A stretch of 64,000 bases of DNA. Source: Lanius collurio (Eukaryota > Chordata > Aves > Passeriformes > Laniidae). A program made the position numbers and the translations under genes. Positions 28,601-42,465 of the stretch are shown in pieces. Every line of letters begins with the position of its first letter. Position 1 is the stretch's first letter. A model generated the notes under the pieces. That model was not told where the DNA came from. It made no database searches and was given only the letters and a program-made list of their open reading frames with translations. The stretch lies in the NCBI GenBank assembly GCA_020086605.1, contig JACBWW010000007.1:23272956-23336955 (forward strand). The letters run 5' to 3'.

Positions 28601-31600
28601 ATTCAGATGGGAAATTGCTGAAATTTGTCACATTCTGAGCAGAAACCTGCTGAACACTACCAATGACCTTTCCGTAGTAGGTTCTGTGTAACTTTGCAAG
28701 GAGATCTAGTCTTACCTATTTATGATCTGTGGAGCAGCTAACTGTACTTCATGGCTCCTTGTGGCTGCAGAAATACTCTGTGAAACTTGACAATGTCAGT
28801 TTGTGACATGACTTGGAAAATTGAGGGATTTTTTGTTTTCTGTACAATTTCTGGCTGTGAATTCTGTCTCTTACTTGTGTTTGCTCTTGATACCTCTACT
28901 TTCATAAATACCAAAATGGTATAGGAAACAACCTGAAAAATTACATGTATTTTTCTACTTTTAATAATTTTGTATTTTGCCCATGGTTATGGTTAAGCAT
29001 CGCTCAATAAGCCAGATGTACTTGTGGAGAACCGCTGTTGACAACAAATGAAATCTATTGTGTCTTTCAATTAGATTTCATTTCTTCTGGAACCAGGGTT
29101 TGTTATGGCAAAACAAGTAACAGTAGTTTCTCTCTTGTTACCCAGTAGCCAAAATTCCTCCTTTTTGATGATTGACCTTGGCCTTAACTAACCAAGAATG
29201 GAATTTTTTTTAATTTTTTTTTTAATTCCTGTATTTTCAACCAGAATTTGGAAATATGTAGGAAACTGTGTATGTAGGGCTTTCTGTGGCTGTATCTGCA
29301 TACATGTACCATTGCTGTAAGAAGTGGGCAGGCGTGATAGCCCCTTGCTACCATGTTCCTTGGAATTGTCAGCTGTGGAATGGGATATGCCAGTGCAGAT
29401 CTGTGGGAGTGGGTATTTGTAACAGATGCACACAGCTTTCTGGTTCAAGGCATGAAGATTTCTGTGTGACTGCAGTTGGTGGAAGGGCTGGGCTCTTTTA
29501 AACTCCCACTTTGCAAATTCATTTGAGAAGAGGGGTTAATATATTGCTGTGGGCTCCATCTCTTGCTCTAAGCAGGATGGCCAGGTGTAAATGTGTGCCA
29601 GGGATGCACACATACACTGCTCCCAGCCAGGTCTGGTTATGGAGAGGGGAACAAGCCATGTGTTTCAGAATATGTGACAGGGCATGACCAGACTAGGGCA
29701 CCTCTTCTCCTTTGCTGCTGCCAGTGAGCTACTATGGCTCACAGTGGGGTGGCAGGAACCAAATAAGCACAAATATGGCACATCATGTGAACTGCACAGC
29801 GCCTACAGGCCCAGCTCAGGAGAACCTTGGGTTGGATGTCCTATGCTTTAAGGAATGCCTTAGCAGGATCTTTCTATGAAGGAGTGTTTAATGGGGCATC
29901 TGCCAGATAAACCACTCTGTACACACATGCTCAGTGGGGACACACAGAGTAGGCCATCCCATGTGGAGGTCACCTCCTGCTCCAGTTTGCCTTCCACCTT
30001 CTCCATGGGCAAACTCAGGGCTGGCTGGGCCTCCAGTGTGGTCCTCATCCTTCAGCTGTGGGATCCTGCACTACTTATGGAACAGGAATGGACATGACAA
30101 AAGGAGGAGCACACACTTCCATCTTACCTTTTCAGCAAATTATACCTTAGAAAAGCCCTGATGAGGACAAACTTCCCTGATTGCATCACAGTCACTTAAC
30201 CCAACACATTAATGATGTGAGTCCACGTTCCCTTTGCTGTAACCCTAGCAATACCACCCAGGTGTTTGGATGTTTCCCATGCCAACAGCTTTTTGGTGGG
30301 GTGTACATCTAGAAAGCACTTTTATGTCTTAATTTTCTGCCCATGTCACCTGTTTCTTGGTTGCATTAACATGATGTGTAAGTAACATGCTGTTAGTGAC
30401 ACACTGATGGGTGCCTTGAGGTGATCATAAGGTTTAGTTCCTCCAGTTGGTGGTATATTTTCTCTGGTTTCAAAGAGCAAGTTGTTGTCTTGTGATTTTG
30501 GATGTTTGTCTTATATAGCTGCCAGGCTTCTCTCAAGTACATATGTCATGACTGATATGTTTTCATTTTGTGGCAACTTTCATAATTTATTTCTTTGCAA
30601 ATCTAAAAAATCTGCCCTGTAAAGCTTAAATAACAGAAAGCCAAAATTGCAACAGATGTCGCAATATTTTACCAAGTCAACTCTGTTAGGGCAATATTTG
30701 GGCCACTAGGAAGGCCACAGACATTTCTGTGGGGGTACAAGGAATATTCTATAATTTGAATATGCTTCTTCAAAAGGTTACTTGTGGCAGTACTATTCAG
30801 TTTTTTAAGTAATTACCAAAATTGAGCAACATGACTTTTTTGTGGAATGGGATATCCATCAAATGGTAACAACCTGTGAGTCATGACTGGGGTTTAGTTG
30901 TGTTTTTTTTCCTGCAATCATGCATGCACTTGTCAAAATGGTTAATTTTGAGTGTGAGTAGTTTTGTCCAATTTAGTAAGAGCACTCACATGACAGAAGA
31001 TAAAAAAGTATACAAGTGCTTACAGGTTCTAACCATAGTTTTTTACAAGGTCATTCTGGAGTTATTCTGAAAACTGCTTTCCACTCGTGAATTTCAGTGT
31101 GGGTGTTGGAAGCTCTAATATGTAGCCCCTTGTGTGAGACAGGAAAACAAGTGAGCCTTCTAAAATTTGTGGGGCTGACGACTTACTCATTTCACATAAT
31201 TCTTTTGCAGGCACACACAGACCATTTTTTGTGTTTGATAATACTATAGATACCTGCAGACTCCCGACTGAAACAGAATTATAAACCCATCCATTGAAGA
31301 TGGAATAAATAATCTTTATATATCAGAGATGATCTTTGCATGTTGAAGGCATGTTTCTGTGTATGTTGTGTATGTTTTGAAATACTTGTTTGGGATTGCC
31401 TTTAAGCACTTTAGAGTTTTGAGTATTTAAACAGTAGTAAACCTTGAAATGCCCATGTCCGATTTCAGGAGAGAAGGACTAATACTGATATTTCAGTGTG
31501 TTGCAGTTTTCTTCTTGTGGAAATTTTATTTTAGGTTACATATTTCACATCCTAAAAATTAAATGATTGACAGGTTTGAGAACTTGGCACTTCTTAGATG

Positions 31601-34600
31601 TTTCAGGATCAAGTAACTACCATATTGAGGGTAGAGATTTTATGCTCTACTTGCTCAAGTAACTACATGTAACACCTTCCAATTTGAAAAGATTATAAAG
31701 AAGTTTTAACATAATTTCTGAATCCAACCCTTAACTCCAGAAATGTGACCACTTCAAAGAAGGGCAGGAATGCAAGTGTGTTGCAGATTTAGTTACTGAA
31801 TAACTGAAGAAATTTGCATCTTATCTCTTGCACAAAAAACCCAGGGCATTTTATGGTCATGGCTACTAAATCTGCATAATACTGGATCACCTGGCAAAAT
31901 AAAGTCTGTCATAGTGTCACAGCTACGACACTGCTGTGTTATACAGCCCTTGTGCTTTTAGTCCAGCTTCATGCTGAGTGCAGAGGAAGGACAGAATGAC
32001 AAAAGCCAAAGTTTGGGGAAATATCTGCTGGGTTGCAATCAAAATCACAGTTCTTTGATCTGGCTCATGGAGCAGCCTTGCCAGCAGGTGGGCTGCTGAA
32101 CTAGGGGTGGCATCTGATGGGGAAGAAAGCACTGTGGGATATGGTAACTGGCCTGGCATAGGTCATGTCAGAGCAAAATAGCTTTCTCAGATAAAACCTG
32201 AACCATACCAGCTTGTGGCATAGTTCTTTGTGGAGGCTCAGTAATTTGCATCATGTGGCTATAGTGTTTTAACCAAGAACGAGACAAAGTAGGGCTGGGC
32301 TCTCTCCTGAAATGCCCTGGGACAAGAGGAATTCCCTTTCCCCACTCCTGTTTTTGGGTCACCTTGAACGTGGTTAGGTAAATTACAGCTGAAATCGGTG
32401 TGGGAAAACACCACACCTGTGTAGAAAGACCAGTATTTGGAATGTGGTTTCTGAGGAAGCTCAACTCATTTGGGATGGCTGTCGAAGGGTGAGCTTATTG
32501 TGGTGAGTGGCTGGGAGGCAAAACACACCCATTGTTTCTGGCCACAATCAGCACCAGGGTTTCTGTGGCTGTGTGCCCCAAGGATGTGGCAAGTTCCTTC
32601 TTGCTGAAGGCAGCATGTTGTGCTGGTGCAGGCAGCCGTGTGCTGCTCTCGTGTTCACTGTGCCCATCCTGGGCAAAGATGGCAGGGGGGGAATGTGTCT
32701 GAAGGCTGCTCTGCTTCCTGCTCCTTCATGGCTTAAAACTCCCCCTGTATTTTTACTGCTGCTGTTAGCATTAGCCCTGTCAGAGGCTGTGTTTTTCTTC
32801 AGTGTTACTGGTGAATAACACTTCTTTTGTATTTACCTTAAAGGTTAATTTCTTTAGCACTTTACATAGCATGATAGTCTCCAAGATATCTGAAAATAAA
32901 CCCTGCCAGAACCAATTTATTCAATGTGTGAAGCATTTTAGATATTTCATAATGATAAATACTCATTTAAAAAGTGTTTTATTATCCATCTGAGGAATTC
33001 TGATAAATCATGGTAAAAAGTGAGGTAAGAGGATGACATCAGGAGTTTAATGCTATCTAGCCACCAAAAGGTAGCAGAATGTGCAAAAAATAAGGATGAG
33101 GGAAAAGTATTTATGTAGCTTATGTAATATACCATAAATCCCAAGAGCAACACTTTTATCTCAGACATCCAGATGTGTCTGTTTAGTTCCCCAAGGCAGA
33201 CCAAGGAAAAACAATTCCAGAATATGAGAGCTTTATCATGGTAGTCTATTGTGAATTCAGAAAGCAGGAAGATTTATGATGTTATACTCATACAAATTAA
33301 TACCTCTTTGTTGACAGTGCATATCTTATTTATAAATGAAATTGCTGTTCCATCCTGCTCAAGCCTGTACAGTTGGGCTGAGGAACAAGGAAAACCAGAG
33401 CAAACTGTGATGGTGAAATCCTGATTTCTTCAAGTTAATGACTGAAGTCTTTAAGGGTGCTAGGGTTGGTAATTTATTTGTATTTATTTACTTTCACAGA
33501 CAGAAACAGAATATTTTGCAGGTCTCTTTATTTTCTTTTTATGTAAAATGCAACGTATTAAGCATGGGGTAGGAAAGGAGCTGCTGTGCTGTGACAAGGC
33601 AATACTTCCAGTGTGGGTTCTTTTAAAAAAGGCACTGTTGGCTGTAGTGTAGTGGTGCTGTTTGCTCCATTTTCAGGTGCAGGATGACTGGCAAATGGGA
33701 GGTCAGACCAACTGGTTACCTGCCTGATACATGGGAGGAGAAAACAAAGAGCAGTGCTGCAGGCCTTATAGGTCTTGCCGTGGTTGACAGCAAGGCAAAA
33801 GGTGATTGTAGAACTTTGTGTGAATTTTGGCATATGAAAATGGGCATTTAAGGTAGAATATGCTGCTTTGCTGAAATTCTAGGGATTTGTACAGATACCC
33901 ATATAAAAGAACTCTGTGAATAACTTGTCTATCAAAATACTGGTTCAATTTGCCATTCTAAGAATATCTGAATAGATTACTTTTATTACTTTCCTATTTT
34001 AGAGCCTCCCTCTCCCTTAGAAGTCTGTAAGTTAAGCATGTGTTTATATTTTTATTTTATTGTTTTTAAGTTCTAGGTCACTTCTTTTTTAGGGGTACAT
34101 TTTGGAAGTCGTTTCCTTTTATGATAAGATACTAGAAGCTGAAATTGCAAAAACAGGAACTCCTGTTTTGCATGGAAAAAAGTGCTGCAGTTCCATTTGC
34201 TGCTTCCAGAAAAATAGGCTGACTTTGTTGTTATAATTTGTTGGCACTTTTCTTGAAAAGATAAGTAAGAGGGGAGTACAAGGTATTCAGATACTCAGTG
34301 CACAGAGATCATAAACAACTGCAAAGCCACAGTTTTGTTGTTCTAACTTATTGCATTGAGTTTTAGTCAGCTACAGGCATTAAGGAAAAAAAAAAAGGTG
34401 TTATCAGAAAAGCTGTTAATTTCAGGCGTCTCAGTGGGAGTGGGTCATTTTAAAGGTGTGTAAAATCCAAAAACTGCTGACTGTTTCTCTTTGTTTCAAA
34501 GGGATATTATTCATGCTCTATCTGGAATTCCACCTTCAAAAATGGAGACAACCAGAATATCTCCTGGCTTCGGAAGATCACAACTATAGCAATTAAATGT

Positions 34601-36775
34601 CTGAGGACTCCATTTAGATGTGCAAATAAGACTGCCTAACCACAACCTTTATTTTTTTGTTACTCTGTATAGCTTAGTCTGTTTTCGCTCAGTGACTGAA
34701 TCCTTTGCTGGTAGCGCTCTCTTGTGGCCGTTACTTTCACTTAAACGACTTAAAGGATTTCAAAAATATGTATATTATTTAGAAATTTCTGCCTTAGGAC
34801 ACAACAGTCTGTGTTGGATATGCGTTCCTAAGTTAAATGTGGTAATATATATTTTAATAATGCAGGAAGGTCAGTCTAGGCAAAAGCATCCCAAGTGTGC
34901 TTCCCAGAAGATTTCAAAGGAACAGATGTATTGAGCATTCAGGTTTTTAACCACTTTTTTGATGAATTTTTGGTGAAAAGCCATATGCCTGTGGAGAGAC
35001 AGAGGGGGAGGCTTGGAGGGGGATGAAGTCTGCCTTGGCAGCCAGGGTCAGGTGGAGAGACAGGGATGGGCACCTTCAATTAATGGACTTGATTGCAGAT
35101 GCTGCTTTTCCTGTGGCGCTGCTCTTGGTGATGAGCAAGTTACTTCCCATAACATTGGCTATTAAAATGAATGAAAAAAGGTATTTGAGGAACATTTCAA
35201 GTGAAACTGATGAAAGCTTGAAAGCTTTTCTCCCTGAAACTGTCTTTTCTCGTTTTGGGGATGGGAAAGGAGAAGGTGAGGGGTTAACTCGTGCCCTATT
35301 CTGTGTTTTAATACAAGGTTTTTAGCTGATGTTCTAATTTTCAGTAAGGAGGTAAAGTTCTCTGGAAGCTCAGATTGTGATGTGCAGAGGTTTCCTTTGA
35401 ACGAGGGTCGTACAGTTTCCTCTTTCAGGAGCAGTTACTAATGAGCAGTTGTTTGGTACCACATAGACTTGATACTATTGGGACTGTGTATCCAGTGGCT
35501 TTATAAGCATGTCTGCATTAATACCAAGTGTGTGATGTTGGATGTAGGCTCCTTTTCCTTCTATACCCAACAGCAACTGGAGTAATGATTCCAGGTTGTT
35601 CACTCAGTTGTACTCTAGAGAGGCAGGTTTACACTTGAGATAAGCCTTGAATGAGAGGGGTCTTGGCCCTTGACTGAAAAGTCTCTGTTCTTCTGTAGGC
35701 TGAACTCTTGTGCATGGCATTTGTCTGGTCACCCACCTTCATTCATCTTTGGATCCTATATGTCACATAAGCATTGTAATAATCCTAGTTGTTTCAGGGA
35801 TATTTTTAAAATTTCCACTAGTCTTCTGGGAAGGCTTCTGTAGCAACTATATGACTGTTCATAGCTGTTTTCCAGCAAACATACTGCCATGGCCAGCAGT
35901 CTTTGTCGTGAAGGTAAGATGAGCTTGTTTGCTGTTTTGGCTGCAGTCTAGCAGGACAGCTCAGCAGTATCTGATTGCAGATTAAGACTGAAAGAGGCTT
36001 TTTAAAGCAAATTAAAAATCCTATTAGTCAACTGATTTTTGAGGCTCAGGTTTTCCTTTAAAATTAAGGAAACACTTAGTTTTCCTTGTTTCTTACTACT
36101 ATATCAATGTAATTCTCATTGTTTTTAGACAGCAGATTCAATAGTATCTACTCGATGCAATTTGTTCTTTTGTTATGTAGAGTGAGGATGAACTTGCTGC
36201 TGGAAATTCAGGAAAAAAGTGGGTTTTTTCCCCACTTGAATTTCACTTCTCTGTTTTGCCAGATAAGTCAACAAGAATAATATTTGTCAGGTTGACTTTG
36301 CATCCTCATTCACACAGCAATAACTCCATGGTTTTTAGACTCTTCCTGAAACATAGTTAGAAAAGCAAGCCATTAAATCAAAGTCTGCCTTTCTCTGGAC
36401 TGTGTATGCACATGCACGCACATGCATGAGTGTTAATATTAATGAGCAAGGCATCGTGCTAGGTTTAGCTTACCTTTATTGAAGGCTATTTACAAAAAAC
36501 CCTCATTACATTAGCTTGAACATCTGTGAGTAATCTATACTCTTGCCTTTATATGAAGTGCAGTTGTTTTTTAATAGAATTTATCAGTCTAGCTGAGAAA
36601 GTTTTAGCCAGACATCATCTAACTTTCCAGCAGGTTCACACAGTTGAGCTATTGAACTTCTTTGTAATTTCTAATTCTGTCATATGCTGTCTTAACTGGA
36701 CTTCTTATTAAAATCCAAATATGTATGCTTGCATAAAATAAGACCTCTTCTTGCCTTTTAGCCAACTGCCTTCCT

Positions 36776-36809
36776 GAAGTTTGAGGATTTCTGTAAATCC
36801 TCAAACTTC
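36776..36809. repeat. Perfect inverted repeat, 15-bp stem with 4-nt loop
   Basis: GAAGTTTGAGGATTT (36776-36790), CTGT, AAATCCTCAAACTTC (36795-36809): the arms are exact reverse complements. Bases just outside do not pair, so the stem is sharply bounded. A second imperfectly related palindrome, CTGTTCTGTTACAGAACAG, lies at 36921-36939. Confidence 0.9.
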
Positions 36810-36920
36810 CAGCTTTTCCTTTACAACTATAAATGCATCCTGCTTTGACCTGTGAAAAGCTGTTCATTTTACACATGCATGATGGTGGTCAGTCAGTTGG
36901 TAAGGATGCTGTGGTGCAGT

Positions 36921-36939
36921 CTGTTCTGTTACAGAACAG
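36921..36939. repeat. 19-nt palindrome with steroid-receptor half-site words
   Basis: CTGTTCTGT, T, ACAGAACAG is a perfect palindrome around one base. TGTTCT and AGAACA are glucocorticoid/androgen receptor half-sites, but here they are everted with 5 bp between them rather than in the classical inverted, 3-bp-spaced order. Confidence 0.6.
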
Positions 36940-37799
36940 AACCAATAAAAATGTATGGTTGTTGTTGTTTAGTGTGGTGGGTCAGTGAACCTAAGGAAAA
37001 CATGACTGTGGCACATAGGCCAGTGTGTAAGAAGGAAGTTTGTCTTTGTTCTGCTGTGCTGATCCTTAAGGGTACAGCATAATTAATCCTCTTCATTCTC
37101 CCCAAAGAAACTCTCTGTAGCCTGTTACTGTATCCATTATATCCTCAGGTATGATGATGGTCAGCAACTATGGCAAGCTTACATGTGCAAATCTGACTAG
37201 CAGAAGGGGATTAATGGTGTGACTATAGAATAAAGCTTATTTTTTTCAGAAGACTTTTAAAATAAATTGTCCTTTGAAAGAACTCCCCAGAATTTGCAGT
37301 ATCAGTCTCCATAGGGAATGGAAGGATGTACCTGCCACTTTTTTCTGTGGATGATGACTTCCAGTGCCTGCATACTGAGGTGGTTTATTTCTTGGGATAT
37401 AACAGGCTGCCTCTCTTTTAGGGAAAGTGCTGATTCCTGAGAAGACTGTCTGGAGGTTTTTCATGTGTAGGAAAAACATCTGTAACTCTCCACTAGCCTT
37501 CATGGTCCATCAGAGCTCTTAAGAAATTTTCCTTTAGCTTTGTTATCTCATAGGTGACATGAACTTTACAATGCCCCAGACCCATCTATTTTCTTGCCCA
37601 TGTGTTTGCTTAGAAGATTGGAAAAGGACAGAACATATAAAACAAACAAACCAAAACAGTTTCAGCAGCAAAACGTCAGTGCATTTTCCATGCGCCATGT
37701 CAAACACCACTTCAAACGAAAATTAAAACTCCCCCTCCTTCCTCCTTTGTCAGGGACAGTCCTCTGGTTTCATTTTTTGGGCTTTGCTCAGCTTTTCCC

Positions 37800-38215
37800 T
37801 GCTGAGCTCCGCAGCAGCGTTCAGCGGCAGAGTTGCGGGTCTGACTAACTTAAAGCGCTCCAGCCTCTTGGCGGGGAGCACTAACAAGGCTCCTTTCTGA
37901 GTCTAATTATATCCCTAAGCTGGCGGCCTCAGATTAGCACAGGACAGCCGGTGGCAGAGGGTCGAGGAGTCCGATGCTCTGCTCCGCCGGCATCGCCCGC
38001 GTCTGCCGGGGACAGAACCCAGTAGGACGCCACCAACACCGCCCGGTGCCGCCTCGGCCCCGTCGCTTCTCCCTGGGATCGGTCCCGCTCCATGACGGGA
38101 GGCTGGGCTGCCAGCCGGGAGCTCTGCCTGGTCCCCGAGGGAGGAGCCTAGGTAGGTACCCAAGGCTGTGCCCGGCTGGGGAGGCTCCTGCCACGCTGGC
38201 CCGAGGTAGGACTCT
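37800..38215. promoter_or_regulatory. CpG-dense intronic block (candidate CpG island / internal promoter)
   Basis: The block stands out from AT-rich intron on both sides. I count by hand about 23 CpG dinucleotides between 37960 and 38206. It contains GC-box-like and CGCCCGCG stretches. Two AG|GTAGG donor-like sites follow on the + strand (GT at 38152 and 38206). Open frames on both strands here reflect high GC. No TATA box is evident. A role as an alternative promoter is inference; a chance GC-rich patch or a remote enhancer is also possible. Confidence 0.45.
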
Positions 38216-41207
38216 CATGAGCTCTGGCAGCTCCTCACCCCTTACTTCCATTGTTGGGATAAGCCGGTGCTCAGGATGCCTTTCTCTTGGCTTTTTTGTG
38301 TCTTTTGTAACTTGTTGGATGAGGGAGATAAAAAAGCTATGCACTGTTGACTCAAATGTGTCCGATTAAAATTTCATTGTAGGATAGTGGAGTGGCAGGT
38401 GTGGAACAGGGGAGGTGACTTTGAAAAGAGTGTTTCGTTGTTTGCTTTCAAATTTGCCTCCCATTTCTCAGGCAGACCTGGCTTCAGTGTGCTTTGCCGT
38501 GCTGAGCAAAACCATTAATCTCCCAGCCAGGCCACGCACTGGGGTGGTTTGCAGCCTCTACTTTCTAAGAGGTCTGCAACCATTTTTCTTGGGCTGCTCT
38601 CCTCATTCCAGTATGAGATGGAGACAAATGGAGTGGCGGAGTCACTCTTAGTAAAACTCAGTGTCAAGGCCTGAGAGTTTTTAAGTCTTGAGCTTTTAGT
38701 GGTGTGAAAAGAAAATTCAGTGGAAAGAGTTTCCCAGGCTGTGAGCTGTCTGTCGACATGCTTGCACAAGGGTGGAAGGGGATTTTTACGGAACAGTGCA
38801 AGAGGAAATGAGTATGTTGATGAATGTGAGACCAAAATTGTTTGTTCTTCACAATAAATCCAAAGAAAGAGTTGTAGGAGGGAGAGGAATATGAAGTACT
38901 GAGCAAAGGTGGGGGGAAAAAAAACCCTAATATTTTAAATACACTTGTCTTACACAGTTTGGGAACGGGGGAGGGAGTGTTAAATGATTAATTTAGGTTT
39001 GGGTTTTTTTGTGACTGCCAGGCAGTCACTGCTTCCTGCTTTTCAAGAACATATGCTGTGAAGGGGGGATGCTGGAGCAGCGTGGGCTCAGGATGTGTTT
39101 CTGTCTCTTCTTAGTGGTGACCAGACAGGCCAGCCAGCTCCATTAGAGAAATCCTTAATCTAGTGAGGCTAATGGTCCTCACACTACAGGGCTGCTCAGG
39201 TAGGATCTGCCCACTGTATTTGTGGGGAAGGATCCCAGAAGAGTTGGGATCAACGTCTGCAGGTTACTGTTGGTTTATAATAACGCATAATAATACGTAA
39301 CAGAGCACTGGCACAAAAAAACCCATCACAGATTTCTGCTGACTTCACTGAACTTCGAGTAAAGCTATAAAATATTAAACTTTGGTTAGTCACTTGGAGG
39401 TCATATGTGGTATTCAGTGTTTCTCAGTGATTTTTTTCTATATGAAGATTTTTTTGTATTCCTTTATGCTGTTTAGACTTCCCTCTGTGAAGCTCTGTGC
39501 CACCCTAGAAGAAGTGTTGAAACCCAATTTTGTTTCCCATCTAAAGAAGACTAAATGTAGCACACACAAAGCAAACAGCTGAGTACTCACTGTTAGACAG
39601 AGCCCTATTCACTGCTCCAAGTTTAATAATAGTGATGTAGGCACAATTTGCATATGAATGTAGTCATAGTATCTGTGTGATCTATTGTGAGATTGTCCAT
39701 AGATAGATACCTTGGTTTATGCAGGAAGAATGCATGAATGAATTCAGTTATTAAATTACTTGATCATTTCAGAGGGATGCTGATGGTTCCTGCAGCTTTT
39801 TTAACAAACAAACTTCAGCAGCAGGAGTAACTATTAATGAGTATTAACTAGAGCATTTTTCCCTGTGTTTTGTCATCCATTGTAACTGATCTGGGCTTGA
39901 AAAATTTGGGTAGTTTCTAGCTTGATTTCTATGTATTCAAGCATATGTTTCAACCTGTGGGCATTTATTATTTTTGCCAGATTTACTCTCTTGTAAAACT
40001 TACTCCTGGTGATAATTAGGGTGACTAAAGATTGAGATATGAAGGGATGGTGTGAGCTGGGCTGGAAGAAAAATGATCTATAGAAGATTTTTGTTATTGC
40101 TGTGAAGTGATCCTGTTTTCAATTTTGCTTGGAAAATAGCTTTTATTTTGCTGTGAAGTGACTGAACCCAACTTTCAAGTTTAATGATGTTCAATTGAAT
40201 GCATATCTTGGCACATTCAGTTTCTGCAAAATAAGCCTAAAAACCTAATTCCCCAAGCAAAATCAGTGCTGCTCCAAGAATCCCTGAAATGAGAGTTGTC
40301 TGGTCATTTTTAAACTTCTAGCTCTAAGTGATTTGTAAGTGTTTTAGGGCTGCCACAGGTCTGTTCAAAATAAGGGTTTGTACTTCTTCCCAGTGTATTC
40401 AAATCACAGGAAACAGCTGTGTTTCTCGCAGAAAGAAATGTCAGAAGATGAAGCAGGACATAGAACCAGCCTCAGCAGGGGATCCAGCTTCTTGCACTTG
40501 CTTCACTACAGGCCCCATCTTCCCCCTAGGGATGGAGGGCGGTGGCTGGCATTTCTCAGGGTCAGGCTCCCACCCACAGGTGGGAGGTGGAGCTCTGAGA
40601 CAGCATTATACCTGCCCATGCAGATTCTTTCTGCTTCTGTTAAGAGTCTCTACACAAAATGTTGAAAATGCTTGGCCTGAATTAGTACAGGCATAGGACA
40701 GCAGCTCATGCTCCAAGAAGTTGCAGGAAAATATCTGCCCTTTGCCAATGGAGAAATGGTAGAGGGATGCATAAGTGTTTCAGACTGTCCTGCTGCTTGT
40801 TATAATGCTGTTTTGGCTGCAATCATCAGCTGGAGATTAGGAACGGGATATAACTTGGAACTAACAATTAACTTCACCTGAAACTTGAGCTGCCCCGGGA
40901 GGTAAGGAGGGAGAGGTTACCTTGGATGATTGTGCAACTGTAACCACCTTATGCCTTGGGCTTCCAACACGTTAAGGCAGCTGATACTTCCTGCCCAAAT
41001 TACGAGCTCTGTAATGTGCCAAAATTCTAATGTCTGTTTTAATCTGAAAATAGTTTTTGTGACAATAAAAATGCTTTTTACAAACCATGCCATATATCCC
41101 AGAGTGATTTACAGTTGCATAGCTACCCCAATTCAGAAGAAGTCATAAATTTTTACATGCACTTGTATCTGTTATTCAGAAGGGGCTCCTCAGAAGAGGC
41201 AGATTTC

Positions 41208-41217
<10 letters not shown>

Positions 41218-41252
<35 letters not shown>
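41218..41252. repeat. Poly-T homopolymer, 35 nt
   Basis: Uninterrupted T run inside a broader T-rich tract from about 41205 to 41273. It could be the antisense poly-A tail of an unrecognised retroposed copy, or simple slippage expansion; no attached retrogene was recognised. Confidence 0.9.
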
Positions 41253-41253
<1 letters not shown>

Positions 41254-42465
41254 TGGAGCAATTTTTTTTCTTTTAAATCTCTATAGTCCTTTTGAGAACC
41301 AAGATACCTCAAGGGAAAATTTCTACTGGAAAAGCTTATTCAGTTCTTTATCAATGTGGAAAGTGCTGTAATTTTTTACAGTATTACACTCATCTTTTGT
41401 CTCAGGGTGTAAATGGGTCCTGGATGCTGTGTGATGTGACCAGTATGTATTTGGAAGATTACTTGAGAATTCCAAGTGTTTTGAGAAGCAGTACTTGAGT
41501 ACTTAACAAGTGCAAGCTTTTAAGTAGATGAGCAAAAAACCTTTATGTGGGCCTGTTGAGTTGGTTCTGCTTCTTACTCCATGGGGTTTTTTTGCATGAA
41601 AATAACTTTATTGTTTGTAATGGCATCGGCAGTATTGTCCTAAATATTTACTTAAGTATTCCTTTAAATGTTCCTGCAGTGCATCTAACCATTCCTTTTG
41701 TGAACAAGCCAGTTGTAAATACAGGCAGGATTTGACTTCATCTGAAAGAGTTCAATTCAGGCATTTTTTGTATTCAGGGAGGGACCCTGAAAGAAAGGAG
41801 GAGATGGTATGTGTTGTTTTTATAAAGCTCCCTTCGGATCTGCAAAGGTAAAAGGCAAGGCCTTAACGTACTTGCCATGATGATATTTACTGGTAGTTTT
41901 TTGTGTTTATTGCTCACCATGAAAATACATTTTGCACATCTTAAGTTTAATCTCTCTAATATAAAGTGAGGGTGTTACATCTCTACAGTTAAAATTTCAA
42001 GTCCTGGTGTTTCTGCCTCACCTGGGAGGGCCTAATTTCTTGGCTTTTTGGAGAGGTTTATGTATTCACTCTATCTACTGTCTTTACTTAGAAGGACATT
42101 TAAGGCTCTCCTGGATGGGCAGTCTGAATGCCGGCACAGCATTATACCTTCTTTAGAAAAAGCATTTAAGTTGCTGCTGTCTAGCCACAGAACAGTAGGA
42201 ACTTGGGCCATCTAAGACTGAATCTGAGAGAAAGGCAATAGGACAGGCTTAACAGAAAGGAAAAGAAGTGGCTGAGGCTGTGATGCTCTAGAAGGCAGCA
42301 GAGAGGTGAATTTGTAAGTGGATTGTGGGATTGCATGGTTTTAGCAGTGCTTCGGTACATTGGGAAGACCAAAAAAGCAGTGACTTGAGTGCAAGAACCA
42401 TCAACCTGGCCAGAGAAATTGTGGGCATGTTTTGGAACTAGAAAAGCCTAAAAAGTCACTTTGTA

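Noticed and set aside
36921..36939. Palindrome TGTTCT...AGAACA as a glucocorticoid/androgen response element.
   Set aside because: Half-sites are everted and spaced by 5 rather than arranged as AGAACAnnnTGTTCT.
37915..38369. Overlapping ORFs on both strands (up to 136 codons) in the CpG block.
   Set aside because: High GC lowers stop frequency on both strands; Arg/Pro/Gly-rich products with no recognisable domain. The ATG at 38092 runs into a TAG just before the possible donor.
41218..41252. Poly-T run as antisense tail of a processed pseudogene.
   Set aside because: No coding-like or target-site-duplicated sequence was recognised next to it; kept only as a homopolymer.
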